DNA of 64,000 bases. Origin: Diadema setosum (lineage: Eukaryota > Echinodermata > Echinoidea > Diadematoida > Diadematidae). Numbering within the stretch: the stretch's first letter is position 1; each line of letters starts with the position of its first letter. Of this stretch, positions 36,700 through 57,394 are shown in pieces. Location of the stretch: positions 22,352,809-22,416,808 of the forward strand of contig NC_092698.1 in NCBI RefSeq assembly GCF_964275005.1, given 5' to 3'. The position numbers were made by a program, and so were the translations under genes. The notes beneath the pieces are model-generated. The model made no database searches. It saw only the letters and a list, made by a program, of their open reading frames with translations, and had not been told where the DNA came from.

Positions 36700-38307
36700 C
36701 CCTGCCGCCCCCCCCCCCCCCCCCCCCCCCCGTTCCACCGGCCCTGTACTTGGCAGATGCTAGGTAACGCTAACGGCAGGGCCATCCGATAAAGCAGTGG
36801 TGACAACCCTAAAGAAGCAACCCTGCATACCTGAGGTAGTAGTATTATCATCACTTTTAGTATAATCATTATCATGATTATCATCGTCATGATCATTATC
36901 ATTATTATCACTATCATTATCATCACAGACTACCTTGTCTCACGCCTCAGGGGCCTTTCCATGCTTCACGCACGCACGCACGCACACACACATACACACC
37001 CACACGCATACACACACCCACACACATCCACACTAAAAACCAACCAAACAGTCCAAAAACATGGATTTGCAAGACAAAAAAAAATAAACAAAACCCTCAC
37101 ATTTTAGTACGATTTTTCTTATCAGAGTATATGTGAAAATGTTACCTTCTCTTCACCAGATCGCACGATTTAGACCCTATTTACAGCTTTAAAAGTGCCA
37201 TGGGAGGGGAAACCCCACTCCCACGCCCTCCGTCCCCCGTCCCGTCGCTTCACGCCGCAGAATCTAACGCATAGCTGTTCTTTGACTCCGTCGTCATCAT
37301 CATCGCCGCCGCCGCCGCCGTCATCATCATCATCACATTCATCCCCTCAGTGCAGAAGAAACATATACTAGTAATTAGAAATTCCCAGGGGATTTTGCTG
37401 GAAACATTACTGTGCGTATGGGAAGCATATAATGAAGAATGGGAAGAACATAATGATGACATTTGACTGCAAATGTCTCACTCTGAGCAATGGTTTTAAT
37501 CTAAATCATTTTTGTTTTATAATGTTGATATTTTAATAGAAATGTTATTAAAAATACCTCTGAAACTATTCTTATAATTCATGTGAAAATAACTCGTGTA
37601 TACGTGATTATATTCTCATGTTTATACTGCTGTATTCCACTAATTCTGCTGGTTCTAATTTTCTCTTTTTACGCCGCTAGGATATAGACCTACAAGCCAA
37701 ATAGATATAAGCGTTCTTGTGTACATTCCATTCTCATCATTTTTATTGTTAGCTATAATGGTATTGAGTTATTTGCACTAGTTTGTGTATTGTCAATATT
37801 TTGTGTTATTCTATCCATTCATTCTATTCTGTTTTGCTTCTCGTAAACGTCTGTGGGTTTCGTCTTTGTTCTTCTTGAAATGTTCAAAATAACATAAATG
37901 AAATTGAATGAAAACACAAGTTTAAAAACTTACCATAATATCCCCCTCATAAAAATGAGAACAAAAAAAAAATGACATAAACTGGAGAGGAAAAAGATAA
38001 GTGCAGCAGATCAACAGAGAGACAAAAAGCAAAACGATACACATAACATAGTGATTAAATACCCTAAAGTCATGGTACTATATCTTCACTAGTGTCTTCT
38101 GCGTTGTAAGAGAAAGGGAGGAAATCAATGAACGTCACTTTCCAGAGTTCTTCGGAAAAGCAAACATGTCCTACGTTAAGCGTTCCATGAAAATGTGATA
38201 TTGACCTGAAACTATATCAAAATCTTGCTGAAAATTTTATTACAAATAAACTTAATAATACATACATGTACATTATTATTTATATATATATGTTATAAAA
38301 TATCAAA

Positions 38308-38309
<2 letters not shown>

Positions 38310-38340
<31 letters not shown>
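38310..38340. repeat. (TA)n microsatellite
   Basis: About 15 TA units; spurious Tyr-Ile ORFs arise from it. Confidence 0.95.
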
Positions 38341-38346
<6 letters not shown>

Positions 38347-38846
38347 CATTTATTCAATAAATTTTTACACTGTTGATGATAATGCTGATATTGATATCAG
38401 TGATAATTTTGGTCATTGTCGTCATTGCTGCTTTATGGGATACATATTATAAGGCTCTAACGAAGAAAAATGGTACGAGAAGTAGGCAGCGGAGGACATA
38501 AATTTCACACTAGTTAGAATTTATTCTACTCTTAAAACAACTGCGACAAACGTTTTGAATAAAATACAATGAAGTAAAACTACACAAAAATATTTAGCCA
38601 GTTTTCATTTTTTTTCTACACAAACGGACAAAAGAGTTTCGAGATTCAGAATGTTGATGTTGACAATACGTTTACGCTGTCTACGCATCTCCTTTTCTCA
38701 CGGCTGTGAGAAAAGGCTAAAATCACCGTACGAATTCGAAACTGTAAGGAACATGGACAAAAATGTCAGTGAAGACAGTCTTTTAATGAGAATTCTGTAT
38801 CAGAATATCATAAATCGGAGCTTGTGTGACTGTCAAATATGCATAT

Positions 38847-38849
<3 letters not shown>

Positions 38850-38908
<59 letters not shown>
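38850..38908. repeat. (TA)n microsatellite
   Basis: About 29 TA units, in the region downstream of gene B. Confidence 0.95.
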
Positions 38909-38912
<4 letters not shown>

Positions 38913-39146
38913 ACATGGGTATATCCTTATTACATATTGCAAAATTTCATATGCATTAATCAAAGCAGTATTGAAAACTGACCTGCTGTGTTTCCGAAAT
39001 TTATGAGTTTCCAATTGTTATTGATTTGATTTGATTTGATTTGATTTATTTATTCTCTGTATGCCATTTTTTTTTCAAATACATCAACTTTCTGCAATTT
39101 TCTGTTATTCGCTAAGTCTTGTGAATTTTCATCGACCATAACCCTT

Positions 39147-39152
39147 TTTATT
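39147..39152 (-). terminator. candidate polyadenylation signal of gene B
   Basis: AATAAA on the minus strand about 205 bases after the stop, comparable to gene A. Confidence 0.5.
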
Positions 39153-39358
39153 CGCCCAACAAACCATGGTATATCATTCCATTCAGTTTGGACGTATCCC
39201 ACGTAAAAATAACTTTCTCTTTGTGTTTACAAATTTCACATGGGCAAGTACAAATCAAGTTATTACAACAATAAAACTGCTTAAAACAAATACACACAAA
39301 CAAATTGACCATGATTACATTTCTTTAATAGTCTCGTAGCACTCTTAAAATGAAACAT

Positions 39359-48516
<9,158 letters not shown>

Positions 48517-48794
48517 TTCCCCCTTTCCCGCAACGACGAAATTTGAAATTTGTCTCCAGAAGTCTCCGGACTCAAATACAGAGCACTACTTGAATGTCGC
48601 CAACGATAAGGGGCTCTGATTCGCTCACTTCTGCCGAATGTTAGCTCATCCTCGCACTGTTTACTAATAAAACCAATTTTGATGGAAGAACTTCTAAGGT
48701 GTGGAGAGCCCTTTATGAGATAAACGTTTACCAAATACTGCCGGGAGTTGTGTCTATTTCAACAGCCCGACTCTACGTCGGAGAGTGCTTCATT

Positions 48795-48804
48795 AATTTA
48801 TACC
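48795..48804 (-). promoter_or_regulatory. candidate TATA box of gene B
   Basis: The minus strand reads GGTATAAATT. The implied start site near 48770 gives a leader of about 250 bases. A GATAA word, a possible GATA-factor site, lies just upstream on the same strand. Confidence 0.45.
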
Positions 48805-49539
48805 AGAGCTTGTTCTGTTTTTATCTCCTTGTGCAAATGTTGGAAAGAAAGAACGACCTATAGCAGCAGAGCGCCTAAGGGGCCTTCTCAGATATGAAGA
48901 TAAAGATACCACTGCCAAGTGTCACTTGTTACATCTCTGCCGGTAATGTGTAGGCACTAGCGATTAGCTCGGGTTGTTATTTGAATAGTGAAGTGTGACA
49001 CCTCAATTGTTGACCGCTTGTGTTTGACACAATGCAATTAAATCTAATTTTAGACGCTTATCTATGCAAATTAAAGTGGGTGTGGCTCTTTTATGAAGGC
49101 TGTCAAAACGTGCTTTTGTTTCCCCCAAATCAGGGGATCATGAGGGGATAAAACAACAGTAGACACTTTTTTGTTTTTGAACTTCCTAAAATCACAGATT
49201 AGGATGACGTCCCCCTAGTAGCGGAATCTGTTTGGAGACACACCGAACACTGCAAAGCGGAATCGTTCATTGCCATGGCGAAGAAGGAAGAAGACAGCAG
49301 ACGACGTATTCTTGTAAACATCAATAGAAGAACACTTGTTATGTAATGAACTCCCATACTACAGATTTACATACCTCATACCTGCTCATACTTTGCTAGT
49401 AAAACCACAGCTGCAATCAGTGGTCCTGACGTATAATTACTGCTTATTTATGGTCAAAGCAAGAAAGATTAGGATTGAAGCACATGCTGTAAAAAGTTAC
49501 ATAAAGAAGTTCTTTCTGTCGTTCAAATATAACTATAAC

Positions 49540-49603
49540 TATATAACTATATATACACATATATATAATATGTATATACATGTATATATATATATACATA
49601 TAC

Positions 49604-49635
<32 letters not shown>

Positions 49636-49650
49636 ATAAATATATACGCA

Positions 49651-49738
<88 letters not shown>
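49540..49738. repeat. long imperfect TA-rich simple repeat
   Basis: TATATATA with CATA interruptions for about 200 bases. The surrounding ORFs are simple-repeat artefacts. Confidence 0.9.
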
Positions 49739-49741
<3 letters not shown>

Positions 49742-49957
49742 CAAGCTTTAGGTGGATGTTGGTGTCTACTTTTCCCTTTAATCTGATGTATACATAAATA
49801 CATATACATATACACATCAGGGCTCGACACTAACATTTTCTCTGGGGATCTTTGAATTTCAACCAAATTGAATTAAATTTCTTTCATACTTCATATCTGT
49901 CTATAGCGGCCACTTTTTTCATCTCCCTTGGGTGCCCGCTATAGACAGGTTTGACTG

Positions 49958-49958
<1 letters not shown>

Positions 49959-50018
<60 letters not shown>

Positions 50019-50040
50019 GCGTGTGTGTGTGTGTGTGTTT
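49959..50040. repeat. (TA)n followed by (GT)n
   Basis: About 28 TA units, then about 10 GT units. Confidence 0.95.
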
Positions 50041-50424
50041 GTTTGCCTGTTAAGTCTTTGCATGGATATCAGTATCAGCTTTGCTTTCTTGAACAATCCA
50101 TCATGAGATTTTTTTCGTTTTGTTTTGTTTTGTTTGCTGATCCTAACTGAAAACATCTCGCCAGAACAATGGACAGTGATTTCAAAGAAGAGCCGGTCTC
50201 GAAATCTCCCTTAGTACACATGAAGCCGATTCACAGCAATTCGTGACTGGAAGCACGTGACTACCGCAGTCACCGTAGCAGACCTTTGGAAAGCAGCAAC
50301 TGAGTAATTCATTTCATTTCATCAAAACGAGTTACAGCATAAACCATCTGTAAACAGGCTACTGTGACTTTATTCACTGTATGGGTAGTGAGCTTCTTCT
50401 CATCCTGATTAGTCTGAATTCCAG

Positions 50425-50601
50425 ACCATTTGCCAACTGGACTCCGCGGCGACGAAGTCGCCGCCACCTTTGCCGAAGGATCCATCTAAACCTACTCCAG
50501 TTTTCGACATCGAGGGCGTCAATATCCTGTATAATAAAATAATACGAGCAGAGGGTCTGGAAGCCAGACTACATCCTGATATGTTTGTTGGTCCTATGTA
50601 G
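50425..50601 (+). CDS. possible exon of an unrecognised plus-strand gene
   Basis: After the acceptor CTGAATTCCAG, a phase-0 frame stays open for 58 codons to TAG. It encodes TICQLDSAATKSPPPLPKDP then SKPTPVFDIEGVNILYNKII and ARLHPDMFVGPM. The codons are GC-rich at third positions, unlike the flanking AT-rich DNA. The sequence reads as a Pro/Lys-rich linker followed by an amphipathic helix. A possible start exon lies upstream: ATG at 50169 with Kozak-like AACAATGG, MDSDFKEEPVSKSPL, and weak phase-0 donors. The opposite strand is open as well (50526-50409 after TATACAG), so the strand is not certain. I do not recognise the protein. Confidence 0.33.
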   Translation, partial: TICQLDSAATKSPPPLPKDPSKPTPVFDIEGVNILYNKIIRAEGLEARLHPDMFVGPM

Positions 50602-50752
50602 TTTTTAGAGGTAAGCATAAACCCATAATGCTTTTTCTATTTCATAACTTTCTGGAAGTTAGTTGTTGATAGAGTATTTTTTGTAATGCGAAATGAAGCT
50701 CATTTGCTGATGAATTCGTCTGTTAACTAAAACACCGATGTGGATGCAGATC

Positions 50753-50882
50753 AGGGCCCTGTTGCTTAAAAAGTTGCAATCAAACATAAGTCTGTTGTCA
50801 GCCAATCAGCATTTAGTATTCAAAGACTTACGTTTGATTTTCTGATTTATGTTTGATTTCAACTTTAATAAAACAGGGTCCA
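50753..50882. mobile_element. short palindromic MITE-like element
   Basis: GGGCCCTGTTGCTTAAAAAG at the left mirrors TTTAATAAAACAGGGTCC at the right. GTTGCAATCAAACATAA mirrors TTATGTTTGATTTCAAC. No coding capacity. Confidence 0.75.
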
Positions 50883-51108
50883 GGATTCGTAAAACAAACA
50901 TGACAGATTCTGTTCTGTCTCGTATCACGGCATTAAAGAGAGATAGAAGTGTGTTTATGTCGTTGCCAAACAATGGGCCGGCAACGAATGGTAAAAGAGG
51001 GCAGGAGTAAATATCGTTGACAATCCTTTGTAGTTTAGGTGAGAAAAGATATCTTGCTATTAAAGGGGGAAGAATTTTTGTTATGTCCTAGAGTTGGTGT
51101 TTATTCAG

Positions 51109-51194
51109 ATGAGGTCAGGTCAATGAACTTTCTGTCTCTTGGAGAAAAGAAACCCATGTCGATCAGACCAGTGGACAACGCCCTCAGCGTACAG
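51109..51194 (+). CDS. possible exon, unrecognised plus-strand gene
   Basis: Bounded by the acceptor TTTATTCAG and the donor-like ACAG|GTCAGG. The only open frame (phase 1 in, phase 0 out) encodes EVRSMNFLSLGEKKPMSIRP then VDNALSVQ. It could join in phase to 51657. No convincing donor connects it to 50425-50601. The reverse strand also has a small ORF (MSLLTCTLRALSTGLIDMGF..., 35 codons), so this is tentative. Confidence 0.25.
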
Positions 51195-51656
51195 GTCAGG
51201 AGAGACATTTTCACTTTGAATACATTGTGATTTCATTATTTCATTGCATGACGTAATTGATTGGTCTATTATAGACGATTATATTGTTTATTCCATTTGG
51301 TTTAAATTCTTTTCTTAATAGTGACGCATTTTCTTGTGACCATGAGAACAACGACAACTGAACATAAAATGCATCCAGAAACCTGCTCAATTTGCAAATA
51401 AAAAACACAATATATATAGGCCTACTATATAATACATGTATATATATAATTTAATTATTCATAAGTGAAAATCAGGCAAAGAAAATGGGATTCTTTGCTC
51501 AGTTGTTGTTGTTTTTTACTTATCAATTGTATACATTTCTAGTCAATTTTCCTTTGTTTGCATTTATTATATATATATATATATATATACATATATACTT
51601 GTACATCTCAAACAACAGCTCTTTTGCTGATTTTGTGTCAACTTCTTCTTTATCAG

Positions 51657-51758
51657 CGAAAGTCTGCCAGGGCGGTTTTTCCTATCGATCTTCAAATAAG
51701 AATGTCATCCTATTTTCATTCAACTCCGTGCAGCAAGATTACAAGTAGAACTTCATAA
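51657..51758 (+). CDS. possible terminal exon, unrecognised plus-strand gene
   Basis: A strong polypyrimidine acceptor CTTCTTTATCAG precedes 34 codons in phase 0: RKSARAVFPIDLQIRMSSYF, HSTPCSKITSRTS, stop. The phase agrees with the exon ending at 51194. Function unknown; it could be coincidental. Confidence 0.25.
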   Translation, partial: RKSARAVFPIDLQIRMSSYFHSTPCSKITSRTS

Positions 51759-52689
51759 GTGGATGGGCATTTAAATTGTCACCGCACCTACTGCGCTACA
51801 TTGTGACATTTTTATTCCTATGATTCCTTGCTACTTATAATGAATTCGCTCGTGAAAATGTCACCATTGTGTGTGTTATTTGCTCTGGAAAAAGGAAAGA
51901 ATTCAAGTCAAAATCTTGACAAAAGAGGTCAGCTTAAGACAGCCATTTTAAAACACTCTGACAACTGTATAGTGCATTACAGACTCAGTCGTTGATGCTT
52001 GTCTTTATTCAACAACACTAGTATGTACATTTATTGTGAAAATATATTCAAAGATACACTGCCTATGATATGAAAGTACCGAATATTACATAATTCGTTG
52101 CATTCAGAAAACTACTTCTAGAATTAATCCGAAAACTTGACTGCGCTACAAACGGGAGATTTTGTTAGAGATTCAAATTTGAACAATGCGCCCCTGGGCT
52201 CCATAGTTAAGTTGCAAGGCTCTATACGTTCATTTGAATCTGTATTACGGACAAACCTACATAATTAATCGAGGAACTACAAGAGTGCACACCGTCTCCC
52301 AGTCTGTTCAGAAAGGAGATCACAAAATCCAAAAACACGACACGTAGATAAAACTCTGCCATCTGCAAATGACAAGTCAAACCATTTCCTTTTTATTGTA
52401 TCTCCTAATTAACTATTATCTCAGTGCTTAACAGTGCCTCAGTGACTGTTCCATGACTGTACCCTCTTATACAATATTGAATGTGGAGCTGCTTTTGTGA
52501 TATTCAAAAAAAAATTCATCTTCGAAAGCTTTATCATAAAAATGTTGATTTGTTTAGAAGTAGGTATACTGTAAGTAGCATGAGGGGGCGAAGGTGCAGG
52601 TGTGAGATTTCTTCAATGTGTCCCTCTACAAATGAAATTTATAATATCGCAACTGCTGATCTATAATTTTAACAAACATGTCGCAAAAA

Positions 52690-52759
52690 GGAGCAACGGG
52701 ACTCGAACCTGTTATCTACTGCTTTTCGGGAAGCGACACTACCACCAGGCTATCCCTCT
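52690..52759 (-). pseudogene. tRNA-like sequence (tRNA pseudogene or SINE head)
   Basis: On the minus strand, TAGCCTGGTGGTAGTG resembles a pol III A box. GGTTCGAGTCC is a perfect B box, followed 3' by TTTTT. The T arm can pair with one mismatch. The anticodon stem does not fold well around any anticodon and the acceptor stem is imperfect, so a functional tRNA is unlikely. Confidence 0.5.
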
Positions 52760-54962
52760 ATAGTTGTCGACAGTGACGCAATGAACTTGGGAAAAAAATA
52801 CCCCGGAACCTTTTTTTTCTTGATATTGTTACCAAGATAATTCTGAAATTCTACCCAATCTTCTTTTCACGTTCGTCCAAATCAATGTAAACAGGGGAAT
52901 GTGCCTAGCAGCTGAGTAGCATCAAAACTAGCAACATATATCGAGAATTAAGTGTAAGAGCCCTAAACTCTTTCGAAACAATAACTTGATTGTTTTTTCA
53001 AACCAGCAGCCAGATAGTTTGTTAGCAGAGCTGAATTTTATATGACTGATTAATCATACCATGCATCACCGCAATGAATGAATGTCTAAACGTAGGACAG
53101 TTTTCTGAAATATTGGCTGGCGGACAGAGAATTTTTGTTTCTTCCGAATTGATGCTGTATGCCGCCATATTCGGTATACCTGTATAAGGGTAAGTGGGGG
53201 TCATATGAGCTTGGCTGGTGTTGACGGAAACATTCAAAAACCGTCCATAATTACCTGAGATAACTTAGATGACCCGCAAGTCAGCATGTCCCCATTTTCA
53301 TTTGAGAAAAAAAAAAGTTTAAAAAAAGAGTGAAATGCACACCAATGCTTCTTCCTCGCTCACAGAAAAAACAGTTGCCGTATATTGCACTATTTCAACT
53401 ATGTGTGTATAATCTAAGCCAGTCCAGTTCACTTCAAGTCAAGGTCATTAATCTTTACAATTAGATTACAGAAAAGACCAAACTTAATAGAAATTTGTTT
53501 ACAAAATTTCTATACTAAATTTCCTTTATTGACATAAAATCATTAAGTATTAGTTGCATCCTGAGTTTCAAATTGCAGCTATCACAGTTTTGTAGTAACC
53601 TAGGAACGATTATCTTACATGTGAATGGGGTTATCGAACAAAACACATTCATTTTTGTGCGCAAACAAATATGAAAGTTGTGAGGTAAAGACACCTCCTC
53701 CAACTCGCGTTTTGGTTGCTCCAATTAGAACGATGTCGTTAATGCATATAAAAACGTTCGAAATCCATATATTGCTTATTTCATGTTTCAATAGCTGTGA
53801 AATTCTCTATTATATTCGTCTGAATTTGTTCTACTAACTACATGCACTATAAGATATGATTATGTTGTGTAGCAATGGCGCTATAAAAATGATTTTCTTT
53901 GTGAAATCAAGGCAATCTGTAAACTTTAGAAATGGAGAAACCCACTTGAATGAAAACGCTTGCAGTTTTCAGATCCCTCTAACAACAAGAACAACAAAAG
54001 AAGAAACTTTTGTTGTCAGCACAGTAGGAGATAAAAAGGTAGAGAATAAAAAAGAAATATTTTGGGTCTGTTGATTCGTGTATCGTGCCTCTGTGCCATC
54101 GTATCGAAAAATCCACTGACGTGCAATTTACGCGATGGCTTTATAATAGTGAACAACGACAATTCCATGAAGATATGCAATATTGAATTTAGAATTGTAC
54201 AGGAAGAACTTATCCTGTCGAGGTACGAATTAATATTTGTTTTTATACCAAACAAGACCCTCGTCCAATGGGCGGTCCAGCCATTGGACTACCTGGCTAA
54301 ATCATTGTAAAAGATACAATGTGGATTGTTATAATCTTTTTAATTGAGCTAAATTGTTTTGGTGCATATCATTATCCTTTCATTTCATTTCATTTATGAA
54401 GTTTTCACACAAATTATTCAACGTTGTATTTGTAAGACACGTCCATGACAAGGAAAAGTAACACATAATTTGTAAATTCAGGGTGTGAGAAGGCAAAAAT
54501 ATGGACTATGACCCTCTCTATGCTCTGAAATCGGGGATCAAGGCTAATAATGTTGACATGGGATCAATAAACCCTAATAGTGTTATCACGTGCACCGACA
54601 TAATGACTACTATTTCTGCGTAATTAGAAAACCAACACAGATAATTTGAGGTCAAGTGTTCCAATTTTAATCTCCTCTCCTTCTCCCCTTCCGTGTATAG
54701 TTCTGCTTAGCAGTACCCATCTGAACTTTAATCTGCCTGCTACGCTATTTTCTTTCTTTTTTTTTGGGGGGGGGGGGGGTGGGGGTTTAACATCAATAAT
54801 TTTTTTTCTTGGCTAGTTCCATACCCTGATTTCTTTGAAGATGTTGCCCTACTTTTCTGCGTTATACCCCAATTCCACAGAAAGTTTCTCTCTTTGGTCA
54901 CTCATCGGGAGCAAAGTTTATCGCTTCCGGCTACCCATCGAAATGTATCGAACCAATGTCCG

Positions 54963-55105
54963 AGGAATCCCACTTGTCTTGGTCGACTATTAGGTCAGTG
55001 CATGTCTGACATGTCGGGCTGTGATCCAATGAGGAAAGATCGTCAGATATAGTTCGACACATGTCTGGCACTCGCCTATAATAGTCGACAAACCAAGTCG
55101 GAATC
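54963..55105. mobile_element. foldback element
   Basis: The left arm ACTTGTCTTGGTCGACTAT and GTGCATGTCTGACATGTCG mirrors the right arm ATAGTCGACAAACCAAGT and CGACACATGTCTGGCAC. Confidence 0.65.
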
Positions 55106-55570
55106 ATCAGACTGCTATAAGTGACCTATGAAAAAAAAAATCACTCCGGAACAGGGTATTAGCAGGGAGGTGACTCACCTCCCTGGTATTAGCGAGTGAC
55201 TTCAAAATGGTTACACATACCTGGCTCATACAACTGAGAAATCAGGACTTGCCGCAGGCTGGCAAGAGATTTCACAATTAAGAACACACAAGCGAATGCA
55301 TAGTATTGTGCAACAGTCCTTATTGTCGTATTATTCACACAGGCCTGTTACTCCGCGACTTGATCCGACAACGTACCACAAGTAATGCGACAACGTACCA
55401 CAAGTAATGCACATGTCGCTAATATTTACGAACGAATAATTGCTACCATCTTCACCAAATTGTGCCCAACGCAATATCTAAAACATGACATGAAAAAAAA
55501 ATGTTACAAATCTATCTAGACACGATGGTCTTATACAAGAGGGGAAAGGAAATTACTACTCAAACTTAGT

Positions 55571-55571
<1 letters not shown>

Positions 55572-55604
<33 letters not shown>
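55572..55604. repeat. (AG)n microsatellite
   Basis: About 16 AG units. Confidence 0.95.
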
Positions 55605-55608
<4 letters not shown>

Positions 55609-56252
55609 TTGCATGTCATGATTTGAAAAGCGATGTCATGTGCTTTTTTATTCCGGTCGCTCGTACCGTGAGCAGGCTGCACAAGTGCTTTATAAAGCAT
55701 GAAAGTTACTCGTAAATTACCGCTATGGTGATACATAGTCAAATATTGGTGAGTTTAACATAGAATGACAGCAAACACAGATACAACAAAAACCCTCCAC
55801 AATCACATAAAGGTTATCACAATGATGATTACATCCACTTGATCAAGTTGTGTTTTTTTACTCAGGCCACAGTACAAACTTCTCTAATTCACAAAGTTTA
55901 AGACACTTCGACATAATTTTTGAAGTTTCCGATATGAGCTACGCATTCTTCATGCTATTTCATCCGCGGAACTCCTATACATTGTAGTTTGAGACACAGC
56001 ATGTCATGTTGTTTGAGAAATTGTAGATTCTGCTCCACGGATAGAATCTTTTTCAAGTTACCAACAACCACGCCTCGGTTCTCTCTCCGGAATAATGCAC
56101 CGTCTATTCAGAGAGGTTTCAGCAGGATCGAAGTTGGCAGAAAAAAAAAATCTACAACCACGTTATATGTCAGTCTTTGTGGAATACCAAGCGCGCCTGT
56201 GAGTGACCTGTGATGGTGTTGTTTGTCTGTTTGTCCGTTTGTTGTCTCTTCT

Positions 56253-56643
56253 TCAGTCAGTAGTCGCGCTCACTGTCGGCACCTGTTGGTTCCTCCGCTG
56301 TGGCCCTGCATCCTCCCCACCTGTCTCTGGTCCTACACGCGTGTGCATGCGGTTTTCCTTGAATCGAATGACGATATCGCGCACCTCCGTTACCACGGGA
56401 ACGACGATGATGAAGATGCCGGCCACGAAGGCCCACGTCTCGGCGAAGTAGATCCAGCCCCTGAACTGGCCTTTGGTGAGGATGCCGAAGGCGCTCATGA
56501 CGGCCGGCCAGATGATAACGATGCCGCCAGTCAGGCAACAGCCCAGGATGAGTGCCGTCATGTTCGCCTGTCGGAACTCTGTCAACATTTGGACCAGCGA
56601 CGGTCGGTTGTACACCAACTTAACCTCGGATACACCGAACTCT
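56253..56643 (-). CDS. DUR3: DUR3-like gene terminal exon
   Basis: 391 nt, phase 2 in. Helices ALILGCCLTGGIVIIWPAVM and WIYFAETWAFVAGIFIIVVP are followed by a cytoplasmic tail. Stop TGA at 56255-56253. The acceptor is AACTACAG. Confidence 0.9.
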
Positions 56644-57356
56644 CTGTAGTTTAACAGAAAATATACAGGAATCTCTCAAATCGATGAATATCAAGTTCAT
56701 TCTTTGGCTTCTTTTTCTATTGGTATATATCTCTTTGGCTTTTTTCTTTCTCGACGATGTGTTTTGTTGTTGCAAGAGATACTTGTTTCGACAATTTTAA
56801 CGACCTAAATTTCCGTTTTGTACAGAAATGGTCTGTCGATGAAAAGCGATTGGATTGTGCCCAGAAAAACAAATGTACCATCCACAAAATCAGTAAAATG
56901 AAAGTGGGAGGGGGTTCGTAAAGTGAAATTGCGCATTCTTTCTTACTTGACATATAGTTCGGGCCACGGAGAGAGTGGGTTGTCGATATCGCGCGTCTTC
57001 TCCCAGATCTCGGCCTTCTGCTCTTCGGAGACATTCCTGTTGGTGACGAGACTGATGAAGATGCAGAGTAGGGCGCCCGAGAAGATCGACCCGAGGTTTC
57101 CGATCAGCATACTCACCGAGAAATACTCCCCTACCCACGTCAAGATGAAACAAAAGAGAAGGGGGGGGGGGGTGGGGAGAGAAGAATAAGAAATGACAAC
57201 AACAAAACTATCCGTGGAGATATTCATAAATACGATATATTGTTTTCACGCTAAACTCCAATATCAGTGAGAGATTTGATTTTCTGCAAAAGATAAAAAC
57301 ATCTATGTCTTCATTTCAAAGTGTACATCATCTTGATTATCGTTATCATTATTATT

Positions 57357-57394
<38 letters not shown>

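Larger units (their letters stand above)
34040..39146. other. intergenic region between genes A and B
   Basis: No exon can be supported. Contents are ATT/ACT trinucleotide tracts, a repeat with GTAGGCCTACATAG direct repeats (about 34430-34830), a (CA)n tract, a palindromic element (36490-36699), another (CA)n at about 36968 and two (TA)n runs. The DNA is otherwise AT-rich. Confidence 0.65.
48830..50150. other. region upstream of gene B
   Basis: No exon can be supported. It contains a long imperfect TA/TACATA-rich tract (about 49540-49738), a GGGCTCGACACTAAC word shared with about 29181, a small hairpin around CTATAGCGGCCAC and GTGCCCGCTATAG, and a perfect (TA)n (49959-50015) followed by (GT)n. 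Confidence 0.65.
51759..56252. other. intergenic region between the possible plus-strand gene and the DUR3-like gene
   Basis: No exon can be supported. It contains a tRNA-like sequence (52690-52759), a foldback element (54963-55105), a 23-bp perfect palindrome CAGGGAGGTGA/CTCACCTCCCTG at 55163-55185, an (AG)n tract at 55572-55604, and poly-G and poly-A runs. Confidence 0.6.

Noticed and set aside
49336-49797. 153-codon ORF with Tyr-Ile repeats
   Set aside because: It is produced by the TA-rich simple repeat; no splice or start context.
50409-50526. Minus-strand terminal exon (MSKTGVGLDGSFGKGGGDFV, acceptor TATACAG)
   Set aside because: Open and splice-bounded, but the plus-strand reading of the same bases is longer and more protein-like. 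Kept only as the alternative to the plus-strand call.
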